DNA from: Eretmocerus hayati
Taxonomy: Eukaryota; Arthropoda; Insecta; Hymenoptera; Aphelinidae
Assembly: GCA_029851415.1 (NCBI GenBank)
Contig: CM056743.1
Coordinates: forward strand, 65,688,186 to 65,752,185
Direction of reading: 5' to 3'
DNA length: 64,000 bases
Notes under the pieces: model-generated
Database searches by the model: none
The model's input: the letters and a program-made list of their open reading frames with translations, nothing else
Told to the model about the DNA's origin: nothing
Program-made: the position numbers and the translations under genes
Part shown: piece after piece, positions 22,360-34,265 of the stretch
How the letters are laid out: each line of letters begins with the position of its first letter
How positions within the stretch are numbered: the first letter of the stretch is position 1

Positions 22360-23364
22360 ATGACTACTTGCGCCAAATGCGAAGATGGCTTCAATGTGAG
22401 TGATCTTACAGCAATTTGTAATATCTGTTCGAGACCTTTCCACGCTAGTGCAGACTATGCTAGAGTATCTTCTTCAGGAATTAAAGTTCTCGAATTCAAA
22501 GGGAAGAGGAAGACTCCTCTATTAGTGTACAAATGTCAAGACTGCACAACAAATAGCAACGTTCACCCCGGCATGTCAGAGTGCGTAATGTCACTCCAGG
22601 ATTCTGTAAAAGGACTAACGGAGACTATTGTTTCACTCAAGAATTTATCCAAGGATGTTGAAGTCCTACGTGTATAGGTGAAAGAGGTACGTACAGAGGT
22701 TGAGAAAATTCCTTCCATTCAGCACGATATCCTCCAGTTGAAACAAGATTCAGATAACAGATCTCAGGCAGCCATGCATCGCATTGGAAAATTGGAAAGG
22801 GGCATACCCCCTTTTACTGCGTTGTCGCTCGAAGAAATCTCATCAGAAATGCAGGACAGAGTCTCTTGCATAAATAATCTGATCATGTATGATGTAGCAG
22901 AGGTAGACGCAAATGGTGTAAGGATAAACAATTTGATCCAAGTTCAGAGTCTCCTAAGGAACGTTAAGGATGTCACTATTAATGGCATAAAAGTACGTAG
23001 AATTGGTTTGGCGAAAGAAGGTAAATCCCGTCCTCTATTTATTGAAATGCGCTTCCCTTATGAGGTGATGAGAGTCATTGACAGCAAGAAATCTTTACCG
23101 ACCGGTATATCGGTCTCGACGGATCGAACCAAAGCTCAGCGTGATCACCTCAGCTCTTTACGCGCAGAAGTTCCTCGTATCGATGAAGCGAAAGGCAGCC
23201 CAGTAAAAACCATCAGATATGTGCATGGTAAGCCATGCATAGCCGATCTGACCCCAGCGACAGATAATTCTTCATCTGGTGCTGGCCCGCGGCCTTCGAC
23301 ATCGAAAACGATTAAGGAAAGGAAATATGTACGAACATTATCAAAATATCAGGTCTGTAAGTAA
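22360..23364 (+). pseudogene. LINE-2 ORF1: PHD-like zinc finger protein with an in-frame amber
   Basis: The ATG at 22360 (MTTCAKCEDGF) is chosen because the finger begins immediately. Cys pairs CAKC, CNIC, FHAS and CQDC fit a PHD-like domain in residues 4-63. Coiled-coil-like sequence follows (DSVKGLTETIVSLKNLSKDV). A TAG at 22675-22677 interrupts the frame, which continues without shift to 23364 through NNLIMYDVAE and a C-terminal domain with KSRPLFIEMRFP (FP/transposase-22-like position). Without the stop it would be 334 residues. Its end overlaps the ORF2 start (ATG 23327) in another frame, as is usual for such LINEs. Confidence 0.8.
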
Positions 23365-24308
23365 TAAAATCAGCTCCATCAGAATGAATATCCAACTTTT
23401 TACAACTGCTCTTGACATCGTGATTCTAACAGAAACCTGGGTAAAACCCCACATATTAAACTCTGAGATAGGATTGGAAAATTGCATCATTTATAGAGCT
23501 GATAGAAAGGAAAAGAAAGTGGAGTGTGCTTATTGGCATCACGAATCGTATCGGTGTTCAGGCGGATCTAATTGGCAGCACGAACATCGATGGCGCTGAA
23601 TTACTACTCGTAAAAATGTTATCTTCTCGTTGGAAAATAATGATGGGTGCTGTATATATCCCGCCTGGCCTTCCTTCATCAGTTCATCAGTCAGTGATGG
23701 AACGCATCGACGAAGTATCAATGAAATACCCTGATTATGAACTGTTTGTGAGTGGCGACTTCAATGTACCTGACATCAGTTGGTCCAATTATCCACTACA
23801 ATATTCGATGAACAGCAGACTCAGTCCAGAAAACAAACAACGCGCGGATGCTATCTGTCAACTCTTTTTAAGCATGGGACTGAAACAATGGATGCCAGAA
23901 CACCCTGAGAAAGGGTATACCCTGGACCTCATCTTTACCCAGCATCAGCTCTTGGAGATCGCCGATCAACCAGACCAACTTGCTCCATATGACTCTCACC
24001 ATAAAGTGTTTTATGGTGAATTGAAAGTGCTTAGTGGATCAAAGTTTCTCAGTGAATCAAGAGTAGAATATAATTTCGGTTCAGCTGACTATGATAAAAT
24101 CATGGAATGTATGGATGAGATTGAATGGAACTCAATTTGGTCACATAATGATGTAAATCATTGTGTATCATCCCTTGACAAAACTCTCACAAATTTGATC
24201 AGCCAGAATATTCCTCTCAAACGTCAGATGATTTCTCTATATCCAAAGTGGTATGACAGTAAATTGAAAAGTTTGATCCTTAAAAAGAAAAGCTTACATC
24301 TTAAATGG
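23327..24308 (+). pseudogene. LINE-2 ORF2, APE endonuclease part
   Basis: The first segment (23327 to about 23515) has NIRSVSNKISSIRMNIQLF and DIVILTETWVKPH (catalytic Glu of the APE fold). A frameshift near 23515 moves the reading to 23526-24308, with MMGAVYIPPG, LFVSGDFNVPDISW, TLDLIFTQ and APYDSHHKVFYG (the SDH-like catalytic motif is SHH). The frame then runs into the palindrome at 24309, so the last codons of the listed ORF (to 24569) are insertion sequence. Confidence 0.85.
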
Positions 24309-24850
24309 CACACCTCGCTTCAAGCTACGATAAGTGTCACGAAACTGACACCAAAATCCACCTATGGGGTGTTTTTCAGGAGATCCTACACAGTAAGGAT
24401 CCGTTTCGACCTAAATCATACCGGTTTACACCTCAAAATGGCGAGTAAAATCATTATTTCCGTGTATAAGTACATGGAGGCCCATCTCGATAAATTGGCG
24501 ATTTTGACATATTTCCTCATTAATCTTTTGATAACTCAGAAACGGACCGTTTTATCGAGAAATGTGTGAAGAAATTTCATGTATAATTTCCAAAAATCTA
24601 AAAAAACATGCCCTGTAAATTTCTCCAACGGTGCGTCCACTTAGAGCTGTGAGGCGTCTTTATTACAAGTTTCATGGATTTTGAGATATTTCATGTCTCA
24701 AATTTCATATTTCTAACCACTTTTCCATGTTGGAGGGTGATTCAGGGAACTTTTCTTCATTAGTTATCGGGATTCTGCTTAATACATCTCAAGAGAATCT
24801 TCCAGCATTCCATTGAAAACATGAAATTTGAGACGCGATGTCTCATAGAA

Positions 24851-25053
24851 TGTTGGATACTCATGTGAGCGCGGCTTGCGCCAATCTCTCCCACTGTCGT
24901 CTCACAGACCTGACGTCCGAGCACTTCCGCTGTACGGAGCGCACCTCTACTTGTACTGTTTGTAGTATTGTTTGTAATAAATATCCTCAGCTGAGTAATT
25001 TTGTAAATCACGGATCCTCTTCATTTCTTACCATCACTACCCATATTCGGACA
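24851..25053 (+). repeat. 5' LTR of the Copia element
   Basis: TGTTGGATAC...ATTCGGACA, with TGT/ACA ends. It contains AATAAA near 24978. It matches the 3' LTR, which has about 16 extra bases around 31910-31925 ('cgccactgcgcgtcag'). Confidence 0.93.
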
Positions 25054-25071
25054 TGGTAGCAGTGCTTGGTT
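25054..25071 (+). promoter_or_regulatory. Primer binding site of the Copia element
   Basis: TGGTAGCAGTGCTTGGTT directly follows the LTR. It begins TGG and resembles the complement of the 3' end of initiator tRNA-Met, the usual Copia primer, with several mismatches. Confidence 0.7.
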
Positions 25072-25903
25072 GCGATCCGGGGAAGTCAAAGTGATCCGTG
25101 AAGTGAGTGTACAAAGACTGGAAGCACATAAGTAACGCCGTGCTTTGAAAAGTGAACCGAGTGCTGCAGCTAGGCTCCTAGTCCTGGGCATCCGTGCGAG
25201 GCACGAATGCTCAACTCAAACTGTACTCTGCTCTTGTGAATTCCTGGCCCTGGCCTCTATATCAGCCACTCAGCCACGGTCTAAATTGACAAACATTATG
25301 ACCTTGAGCGAGAGAAGCTCGATGGCTACGAGTTACAATAGTGCCTGGTCCAACGGCGAGGAGCAGAGCTGTAGCGAATCCAATGCACCACATACCGGTA
25401 AGTAAGTGACAGAATAAAAGTGTACAATACCAGCAAGAACGCGGGCACTAAACTTGCGAATCGTATTAGTAAAGCCAAACAAAGTTTCCGCGAGCGTAAG
25501 ATGGCGGACATGACGCGCAAAAATCTCTCTTTGGAGCATGATGGGCTAAGCCAAAACGGCTCTCGTGGTGATTTCAATGGCACGTCAAAACAGGCGCTGG
25601 GCCATCGCTCACCGGCTAGCTCAGTTGCAGCCATCTTAGACGCGACCGAGTGAAGAAACGGGCACAAGCGCCACACCGCGGCGCGGACGTGAGTGACTCA
25701 ACCCCCACCTTCTACTCTCGGTGACCGACGGCTCTCTCGATAGCTAGTCGAACAGTCGACCTGACGAAAGTCTGACAATTATCAAGCGAATAGTCGAGAT
25801 CAGCTGATCCGGCTATAGCGTGAGGCCGTAGAGTAAATTGACCGATGCTTACACGTTTGCCACATGAGCACTATTCATCAAATCAACTAACAACAGAGAG
25901 TGG

Positions 25904-27405
25904 TTGTTAATGATCAGTGATCAGTTGATGAATGAGACTGCAGAGACATATGAAACTAATTTGAGAAAATTTAATTTCGCAGGTGACAGAAAACTCTTCC
26001 GCTATTTCTGGAATTACTATTCCAAAGAATCTCTCCTGTTTGAGAATCACCCGAGACAGCAATATTGGTTAGAAGTCGTTGACAATGTGGTCCATCTGCG
26101 CACGAGTGATGATGCAGACTATGATATAGGTGAGTTCATAATTGATATACCCTGATGAGTGTGACAGTCTGAAATGAGTATGGAATTCCAAACCAATGTG
26201 ACCGTATAAAATCGAAATTGACAGATAGGAGAAAGAAATGAACGAAAAATATCTGGTTGGGTTGTGACGCAGTGTGTCAGTGTGTTCCTGGCTAGCGGCG
26301 TCACGACTAGGACGATTGCTCGGGCTACCCTGGGTTCGGGGGTCAGTGTATTCGCTCGCTCCAGCTTAGTCAATCCCGCGTCGGGAGGGCTGGGCTAGGA
26401 GCACGTCACGAGAGTCTCCCCAAATCGCAAGATAAACGGTGACGTATTGTTCGTTTTACAGAGCATGATGAAGAACTGATGACTGAAAGAGACTGGACCG
26501 AGATTAAGCGAACAATCATCGCAATGAGAACAGACGACTGGGGCATGGAGATTCCTCGCGAGCTAAGCCAACCAGCTGCCTTATCACGCAAAGAAAATGT
26601 ACAGCCTGAAGAAGATGAGCCTCCCAGTGAGAAGTGTGACCAGATCATTAAAACCGTCGCTTCAACTTCGACGACTACTCAGCCACTTGCTTCAACCAGT
26701 CGAGCTTAGCCACGCATCAAACGCATCGAGAACATACATCCCAGTGCTCTGCGAGGAAAGACATCGATAGTAAATTACTCAGAGTCAGAGTCGGATGCGG
26801 AGCACTTATCCAACATCAAACTGATCAGAAAAGACAGAAAGAAAAGTGACAGTGAAATGAAAAAGATTGTTAAAGACATGACTGAGCAACTTGCAACGAT
26901 ACTGGCTCTGGCAAAGAATAATACTGAGTCTGTGAGTATACAAAACGCCAAGATCGAGAGTTTGACAGAAATGACTCTTAAAGCACAAGCAGACACTAGT
27001 ACAAGGCTGACAGCGCTCGAGCAGAAACAGATAAACACAGACAGGAAAGAAGAAGAGAAAAGCTTCCCAAACTCGTCAGCCAACCGCAAGCTTCCCGTTG
27101 TCAGTCTGACAAGCTCTTCTGCGTCCAGTATTCAAAGTCAGAATGTTGCGACAAGGCATCATCCAACCTTGAGCCATATCAAATTCGATTACAAGCTCAC
27201 GAGAAGCATGAAATGGAGCTCCTTCTGGGATAAGCTGATGTCCGAAATGAGAGCCATGGGCATTCCTGCTCTCCAAGAAGACCTGAACTGTGATGAAACG
27301 TTGTCGGATGAGGTGAACCTGTCTATCCGAGATTTACTGATACACAGGATTGAAAACAGCTATCACAAACAAGTGTTTTCGTCCAATCAGCTGTCGAATT
27401 GTTGA
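25904..27405 (+). pseudogene. Copia gag, N-terminal part, with a possible intron
   Basis: Reading starts near 25904-25910 (LMISDQLMNETAETYETNL) and runs to DDADYDI at 26130. There GTGAGT begins, and a pyrimidine-rich 'cgttttacag' ends at 26462. Splicing 26131-26462 would join the frame to EHDEELMTERDWTEIKR. An in-frame TAG at 26707-26709 follows, then an unbroken frame through KKIVKDMTEQLATIL and WSSFWDKLMSEMR to 27405. There a frameshift in 'SAVELL' shifts coding into the next ORF. No N-terminal domain is recognised; assignment is by position and continuity. Confidence 0.6.
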
Positions 27406-28592
27406 AAGAATTAAATAGACTAAAATTTGAAGAAGCAATGACCACGTCTGACACAGCGAGACAAGAAATGCACCAAGGTCTGGAATTCAACCCAAAAACT
27501 GAGACAGCTCTCAAATTCATCGAACGTTTCGATGACTTGGTGAGAGCGCATGACAGCATAGAAACCGAACCAAATTACAGACCAGAAGAGATACGAGATG
27601 CATTCGTCAACGCCGTCAAGGGTTCAACTCCCATGTTTCAGACGCTGAGATATTCAGATAGGTGGCTTAGACCCCTGGAAGAACTCAAGCGCATATTCAA
27701 AGATGAGAAAGCTAAGCGAGCTCTCTTTGTCAGTACATATCCAAGAGCTCAGCTAGTCGCCAGACGACAGCAGAATGACGACCGAAATCTCAAACGGTGC
27801 TACGAGTGCGACAACTTTGTCGACCATCAAGCCGTCGACTGCCCTTGGAAGAACACGGGCATGAAAAAGTGCTTCAATTGTAAGCAGATAACTAGCCACA
27901 AGGCAAGAGAATGCCCCCTGCCGGTTCAGCAAGAATCCCACCCTAAGAGAGGTCACCAACACCATAGATCTCAAGGGGTAAAGCGAAACCAACCTCAGGC
28001 CGGCGGCATCCAGAAAAGACACAAACCGTATGACAGAGACCAAAACAAAAGCAACTGCGGCCGAGGCAGGGGCAGAGGAGGTGGTGCAAACAGAGCTGGC
28101 AGAGGTGGAGGCCAAAACAACCCGCGTGCTCATCTAGCGACTGATTCAACTGAAGGTAAGAAAATCGTAACTAAATCTGAATACATGAAAGATATGACGA
28201 CAAGCTTCGACAGTTGTGTTCGCACAGAAGACAGAAATCGCATACTTGAAAGGTTTATAGCCGATTCTGGTGCCACGGAGCACATGTCTAAGTCGCGTCT
28301 TATATTCAGAACGCTCGATGAATCAGACGTGTGCAAAATTCGATGCGCGAACAAAAATTCGAACGCAGATATAGATACCGAGGGCACTGGTTCAGTCGAT
28401 ATGGTCACAAGGGAGGGAGCGTTTACATGGGATCGAGTCATTATTGCTGAATCATTGTCTGAGAATCTACTTCCACTAAGACGTTTCGTAGATATGGGTT
28501 TAGGGATTTATCTGGATGACAAATGTATACACATCTTCGATCCCGAGTCTGGTCGGTCGTTATTGACAGGAATTTACAAGAGACCGTACTAG
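27399..28592 (+). pseudogene. Copia gag C-terminus, zinc knuckles and protease
   Basis: The frame begins with LKELNRLKFEEAMTTSD. It contains two CCHC knuckles (CYECDNFVDHQAVDC and CFNCKQITSHKAREC), an RG-rich stretch (GRGRGRGGGANRAGRGGG) and the aspartic protease motif FIADSGATEHMSKS (active Asp in DSG). A TAG at 28590-28592 stops the frame, but coding continues in the same frame into the integrase. Zinc knuckles bind RNA and the protease processes the polyprotein. Confidence 0.9.
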
Positions 28593-29492
28593 GTTATAGA
28601 ATTCGAGACGCCTGGGAAACAGAATAATGAGTCTAGTGAAATCATCGTCAATCCGGCGAAAGCTCTGCATACCGGAGAACCGCGGTATACGACGCGTAGT
28701 GTCACTTTAGGTAAAACCGCTACGCCGGAAATTCGAAACGAAAGAAATACGCGACAAGACAGGCCTCGTGAACTGTCAAACTTTGACGCCACGATATGCA
28801 ACCGACGAATGCAAAATATAGACAAAGCCCCTGTAGTAGAAATTTCGAGAAATGAGACTCCATTCCTGGAAAAATATGAGCAGCTCGGGAAAAATAACAA
28901 CGCAATGCTTTGGCACGTGAGGATGGGTCATGCGTCTCTCGCGTATCTCAAAGCTCTTCAAGCCAAATTCCCGCAACATAGCGAGCTACAGAGAGCATTA
29001 TTTGACAGTAGTATAAATGACTGTGAAGTATGCAAAATTGCCAAGTTCAACGGACTGCCGTTTCAACAAACTCAAACCCGCGCGACAGAACCCCTTCAAA
29101 TCGTTCACTCAGACATTATGGGCCCGATAAGCCCAGCCTCGTTTCCGATGAACTACAGCTTCATTGTAGTGTTCATTGACGACATGTCGAGATTTGCTCT
29201 GGCTTACCCGATGAGATCAAAAGACGAGACTGGGTACCACCTAGAAGCTTTTGTGAGAACCGCCAGAAACATACTGGGTCGAGACGCAAAGATGTGCTAT
29301 TTGCGATGTGACCAAGCCCAAGAATATAAGGGGGGCTACACAGTAGAGGTTCTTGATCGGTTGGGTGCAGAGTTGCAATTAGCTCCTTCTTACACTCCCC
29401 AACTGAACGGTGTCTCAGAAAGATTCAACCAGACTTTGCAGAAAAAGATTAGGGCATATATGTTTGATTCGGGTTTGCCAGAAAACCTGTAG
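28593..29492 (+). pseudogene. Copia integrase, C-terminally deleted
   Basis: After the stop at 28590 the frame continues to TAG 29490-29492. It has the pre-integrase zinc motif (MLWHVRMGH ... CEVCKIAKF) and the catalytic D,D,E: HSDIMGP, LRCDQAQEYKGG (usually RSDNGxEF) and NGVSERFNQT. It ends at SGLPENL, where Copia integrases normally continue for well over 100 residues. The next frame already carries RT-linker sequence, so the integrase tail appears deleted. Confidence 0.9.
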
Positions 29493-30573
29493 AATTTGGC
29501 CCTCAGTGCATCCGTCCACGCCTACTGAGTTCCGAGAAAAAGACGCAACGAGAACGGAGGGAGACTCCAAGCGTAAAAAGGGTAGACCGAGAGAAATAGC
29601 TGCTGTAGAACGCGGATGCTCAGCCCTTATGACCGGAGCAGTGTCAGAACTGAAAAGATTGATCAGATTGACAGAACCTGATCCTAACACAGATGAAGCG
29701 AACACAATGAGTGATGAGATCTATCATGCCCTACTAGCAAGGATCAATGACGATCCCATTTCCTTTCAAAATGCTATGCAATCTCAAGATCGTGAGAAGT
29801 GGAAAGGAGCCATAAAGAGCGAACTCTTTGCGATGAATAAGAACAAAGTTTGGACCTACGTAGACAGACCAGCAATGACTGAGACGGGTGACATTCCAAA
29901 TTTGATGGACAGCCTATGGGTGCTCAAACGGAAAACCATGCCTGATGGAAGCGTGAAATATAAAGCTCGATTGGTTATGCGTGGTTTCAAGGACAGAAAC
30001 ACATACGATATCTCTGAGACTTACGCGCCGGTTTCACGCCTCCCGTTGGTTAGGATGATCTTCGCCTTAATAAATAAATTCGATCTGGAAGTCTGTCAGC
30101 TTGACGTCAAGACCGCCTTCCTGAATGGAGAAATAGATAGAGAAATATACATGGAAATACCTGAGGGCGTAGAAGGTTCGGAACGAATGAGAAACAGTAG
30201 AGTATGCAAACTTCACCGCGCACTGCACGGAGTGCCGATTAGTCCCAAAAAATGGTACGAAAAATTCTCCGAAGTCGCAACTGAGATAGGGCTTGTCAGT
30301 GATGACCACGAACCGTGTCTGTACACCTGGAGGGAGGGAGATGACTTCGTGGTACTTCTGCTATATGTTGATGATATGGTGATCGCGAGCAATAATTCAC
30401 AGAAACTCCTCGAGGTGAAAGGCAAATTGCGAAAAGCATTTGAGATGTCTGACCTCGGTGAACCCAAAGAGTTCCTTGGGATCACAATCAAGCGCGATAG
30501 AAAAGAGCGATGCATAGAACTAGTTCAGGAAACTTACATCGGTAAGATTTTGGAAAAAATTTGGCTACGCTGA
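29493..30573 (+). pseudogene. Copia reverse transcriptase
   Basis: The linker is readable in the +1 frame from about 29493 and the RT core runs from about 29760. Motifs include WVLKRKTMPDGSVKYKARLV, ETYAPVSRLPLVR, CQLDVKTAFLNGEIDREIYM and LLLYVDDMVIA (the YVDD box of Copia elements). A frameshift in 'ttggaaaaaatttggc' near 30553-30562 gives an early TGA at 30571-30573. The intended continuation is in the following frame. Confidence 0.93.
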
Positions 30574-30574
30574 T

Positions 30575-31360
30575 GTGAATCCCAAGAGAACTCCCATGGC
30601 GTCAAAGAAAAGTTCGGACTGGGGAAGACGCGATCGCGAAGACTCCTTTGACTCGGAGAGCTCTGAGAAAACAAAAACCGATCGTCTTCCACGACACTTA
30701 TCGTATCGCGAAATCGTGGGCAGTTTGTTGTATCTCGCTGGATCTACGCGGCCTGATATATCCTATACGGTAAATGTACTGAGCAGGCATCAAGCTAATC
30801 CAACCGATAACGAATGGAAAATGGTAGAATGGCTTTTCCGATATCTGAAAGGGACCAAAAACGTTGGACTGCGATTTCTAGGCAGATCGGACTATCTGCA
30901 AGCCTACTCTGACTCGAGCTATGCAGATTGCAAAAATGCCATATCAACCTGCGGGTACCTTATACAACTGTTTGGAGATCCGATAGTGTGGAGATCTCAT
31001 AAACAGCCAAACGTCTCGACATCAACTTGTATAGCCGAGTACGTTGCGATGAGCGAAGCTTGCCAAGAATTAATCGCTCTAGAAAAATCCGTCAACATGG
31101 TGCTCAATCGATCGTTCGTGCCAATGATGTTATGGTGCGACAATATGGCCGCTAAGTCAAACGCAAAAACGAGCGGTGGTAGAAAACTGAGACACGTGAC
31201 TGACGTAAGACAACATTATGTTAAGGAATGTGTGAAGAAAAAATTAGTTGAAATTGACTGGGTCAGTTCGGAAGATCAGTTGGCCTATATATTCACTAAA
31301 TCACTACCTTTCGAAAGCCATACGCGACTAACAAAATCAATAATGAATGTTGAGATCTGA
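30575..31360 (+). pseudogene. Copia RNase H
   Basis: The frame continues from the RT after the shift: VNPKRTPM, then SYREIVGSLLYLAGSTRPDI (RT connection), then the RNase H residues in AYSDSSYAD (D), EYVAMSEACQE (E) and LWCDNMAAK (D), with a late HVTDVRQHYVKE block. The TGA at 31358-31360 is the normal end. Apart from the shift this part is intact. Confidence 0.92.
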
Positions 31361-31833
31361 TGTCTGTGATTCCCAACACCAATTCGTTATTATTGCTTTT
31401 GTTGCAGGTAATTATGACGACTGCACTGAAACATGAGCGCCAATTTGAAGTTTAGCTCGACACAGGTGCTAGATTGATCGGGGCACTGACGATGTATTCA
31501 TTTATGTTCGCAGATGTTAAAGTGTAATTGAAAGACAGTGTGATCTGAAATGTGACAGTCTGACTTCTATGTAGATTAAAATTGAATTGCCTTTCTCGCA
31601 TGTGTATCACGAACAAGACGACAGAAATGTGTCTCTGATCAAGCAAATAAGTTGTTTGAGGCATTATCTTTGTAATACGAATTAGCTTCGTAAATATAAG
31701 ACCTTAAGTGTGTATCCTTAGTTAAACGAGTGGCTTTAGTAAGTAAGAGTATTCGACAAAACAAATCCTTTTGTGAGTATTTATATCTTTTGAACTGATA
31801 AGCTGTGAGTGATTGAGAATCAAGATTGTCTTA

Positions 31834-31845
31834 GCCGGGAGGGAG
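31834..31845 (+). promoter_or_regulatory. Polypurine tract of the Copia element
   Basis: GCCGGGAGGGAG directly precedes the 3' LTR and would prime plus-strand synthesis. Confidence 0.75.
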
Positions 31846-32064
31846 TGTTGGATACTCATGTGAGCGCGGCTAGCGCCAATCTCTCTCACTGGCGTCTCAC
31901 AGACCTGACGCGCCACTGCGCGTCAGTTCGAGCGCTTCCGCCGTACGGAGCGCACCTCTACTTGTACTGTTTGTAGTATTGTTTGTAATGAATATCCTCA
32001 GCTGAGTAATTTTGTAAATCACGGATCCTCTTCATTTCTCACCATCACTACCCATATTCGGACA
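31846..32064 (+). repeat. 3' LTR of the Copia element
   Basis: TGTTGGATAC...TTCGGACA, matching the 5' LTR with several substitutions and one ~16-base length difference. The divergence indicates an old insertion or gene conversion. Confidence 0.93.
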
Positions 32065-32446
32065 TAAAAATATTTCGAAATCCATGAAACTTGTCATAAA
32101 ATGCCTCACAGCTCGAAGTAGACGCACCGTTTGAAAATCTTCCGGAGCATGATTTTTTAGATCTTTGAAAGCTCTACAAAAAGTTTCTCCACACGTTTTT
32201 CGATAAAACGCAGTTCTTGAATTATCAAAAGGTTAATGAGGAGAAATAGCCAGATTTCAAATTTCTAGGAATGGGTCTCCATATACTTATACACGAGGAG
32301 AATGATTTTATTCGCCGTTTTGAGGCGTGAACCGGTACGATTTAGGTCGAAACGGATTCACACTGTGTAGGATCTCGTGAGAAACACCTCATAGGTGGAA
32401 TTTGGTGCAGTTTAGTGGCACTTATCGCAGCTTGAAGCGAGGTGTG

Positions 32447-33830
32447 ATTGAAGATTAGTTCGTCATTATCTGATCAAATAGAGTTCAAGAGAGTGCGAGC
32501 GCAATGCATAAGGCTGTCTCGTAAGAAATACTTTGATTATATATCATCTTTTTAGAACAATTTGAGAAACAACATGCGACATTTTTGGTCATGTACCAGA
32601 AATCTGAAGAAAACTAATAGTTTTCCGAATCATATGAGATATGGAGAAATATCGGCAAAAATGGAAAAGATATCGCTAACATGTTCTCAGAATACTTTGG
32701 CTCAGTCTATAGTGTCTCAGTACTCGAGAATATTGATCAAAATGATTATGGTGATTTAACTCTGGATTCCATCGATATCTCATCAGATAAACTTGATTTA
32801 TTAGTGGCTGCTATGGATGAAAATGTGAAGCCAGGTCCAGACCGTATCCTTGCTGTGTTTATTAAAAAATGCTGGCCAAAACTAAGAGTATGTGTGTTTG
32901 AAATTTTCAAAAAGTCGTTGAGCCAAGGAATTTTTCCATGTGAATGGGAGACAGACTTCATTTAACCAATATATGAGAACGGTGATTATCAGGAAACCAG
33001 AAACTATAGACCTATCTCAGGCTTAGGGACATGAACTAAACTCTTTGATGCAAGTGTCTCCGAGTGTATGGGGGACTTCATATCAAGCAGAATAATTCAA
33101 TGTCAACACGGATTTGTTCGAGGTAGATCGACAGTCACTAACTTGTTGTTATATCACGATTTTATATCAAACGCATTCAGTACACATACTCAAGTCGATT
33201 CAATATATGTTGATTTTTCTAAAGCTTTCGACTCTAAATCATGCTCGCCTCATGGAAAAACTTTGGAATTTTGGAATTAGGGGAATTTTACATCGATGGC
33301 TTGAGTCGTATTTGAATAGCAGAAAACAGGCAGTGAGAGTACTTGGATGCATATCTGAGTTAGTCACGGTCACATCTGGGGTCTCACAAAGATCTCACCT
33401 AGGTCCCATCCTCTTCATTATTTCCATTAATGGTTTGAAAGAACTCATACCTGAGGCTAATGTATTAATTTATGCAGATGATGTGAAACTTTTCTCCGAA
33501 ATCAAATCTCCTAGAGATGCCTCGCGTCTTCAGACTGCACTATCGAAACTAGTCGGCCTAAACTTAAACCTGCATAAATGCTATGTTATATCCTTCAGTA
33601 GAGCTAAAGATGAATTCTTATTCAAATATAAAATCAGTGATAGCCTGCTCAGTAGGGTTGAATCTGTCTCTGATTTGAGTATAATTTTTGATTCGGAATT
33701 AAATTTCAATGAAAATATTGATACTATCACTTGCAAAGCCTACAAAATTCTAGGTTTCATCAAACGCTCCACGGTAGATTCCAGAGGTACAACTGCGATT
33801 CTTCATTTGGTTCAAAAGCATCTGCATCGC
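32447..33830 (+). pseudogene. LINE-2 ORF2, reverse transcriptase part
   Basis: Coding resumes after the palindrome with EFKRVRAQCIRLSRKKYFDY, then passes through several frame changes: MFSEYFGSVYSVSVLENI (32681), KPGPDRILAVFIKKCWPKL, and HGFVRGRSTVTNLLLYHDF with YVDFSKAFD (33068-33245). The last frame (33114 onward) has GVSQRSHLGPILF (canonical GVPQGSVLGP, three residues changed) and VLIYADDVKLF (YADD kept). Alignment to LINEs ends near STVDSRGTTAILHLV, about 33810-33830. At least three frameshifts and a stop make it inactive. Confidence 0.85.
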
Positions 33831-33913
33831 TACACAAGACACGTAACATTTTCATTATTATCAAGTCTGGGAAAAATAAAATGGCAGATCTCTCATTTCA
33901 TTCACTCATTTTA

Positions 33914-34173
33914 GGAAAAATGTTCATATTGTTGAAGCTCCCCCAATACGAGTGAGACCCTTGAAAGTGCTCGGTAGACGTCCAAGGGAAGTCCTGTGTA
34001 CAACTCCTGAAGACACGGTTAAGTGGGTAGATGTAGAAACCATTGAAGATTCCACTGAACTGCATGATATGGTAGTAGTAGATGAACCGATGCCAGTTAT
34101 AACAAATATAGAGGCGTGGATTGGCAACGGCATCATCCCCGCAGATAATCAAAGTGAAATATCCAACGATTGA
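33914..34173 (+). CDS. Exon-like ORF of unknown origin
   Basis: A pyrimidine-rich tract ending in 'cattttag' (AG at 33913-33914) precedes an open frame that reads HIVEAPPIRVRPLKVLGRR, REVLCTTPEDTVKWVDVE and NIEAWIGNGIIPADNQ, ending at TGA 34171-34173. AATAAA lies 60 bases on (about 34233). The composition is acidic and protein-like, unlike its surroundings. It sits between the broken LINE-2 RT and the 34.27-kb palindrome, so it may be a captured terminal exon or part of an unknown transposon gene. I do not recognise the family. The start is set by the presumed splice acceptor. Confidence 0.45.
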
Positions 34174-34265
34174 TTTATAATTACCCTATGAAATCGTCCT
34201 TCAAATCGTATTTTGATAGTTCCAGCGAGTAATAAAACTGCTATCACACGAAATGCTTCTTTATA

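Larger units (their letters stand above)
24851..32064 (+). mobile_element. Ty1/Copia LTR retrotransposon, defective
   Basis: The element comprises LTRs 24851-25053 and 31846-32064, a primer site at 25054, gag, protease, integrase, RT and RNase H in the Copia order (integrase before RT), and a purine tract before the 3' LTR. Flanks TAGAA (24846-24850) and TAAAA (32065-32069) are a probable 5-bp duplication with one change. Stops, frameshifts and a deletion in the integrase tail show it is dead. Confidence 0.93.
24309..32446. mobile_element. Palindromic element (~390-bp arms) that holds the Copia insertion
   Basis: CACACCTCGCTTCAAGCT at 24309 has its exact complement ending at 32446. The arms 24309 to about 24700 and 32065-32446 match throughout, with 'gtgtaggatctcgtgagaaacacc' versus a diverged complement on the left. 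The apex (24700-24850) has its own small hairpin. LINE-2 coding sequence flanks both ends. No clear target duplication is visible (AATGG left, ATTGA right). Without the Copia element it would be about 0.93 kb and non-coding. Confidence 0.8.

Noticed and set aside
24309..32446. The outer inverted repeats as LTRs of one large element
   Set aside because: They are inverted, not direct, and the true Copia LTRs lie inside with their own duplication.
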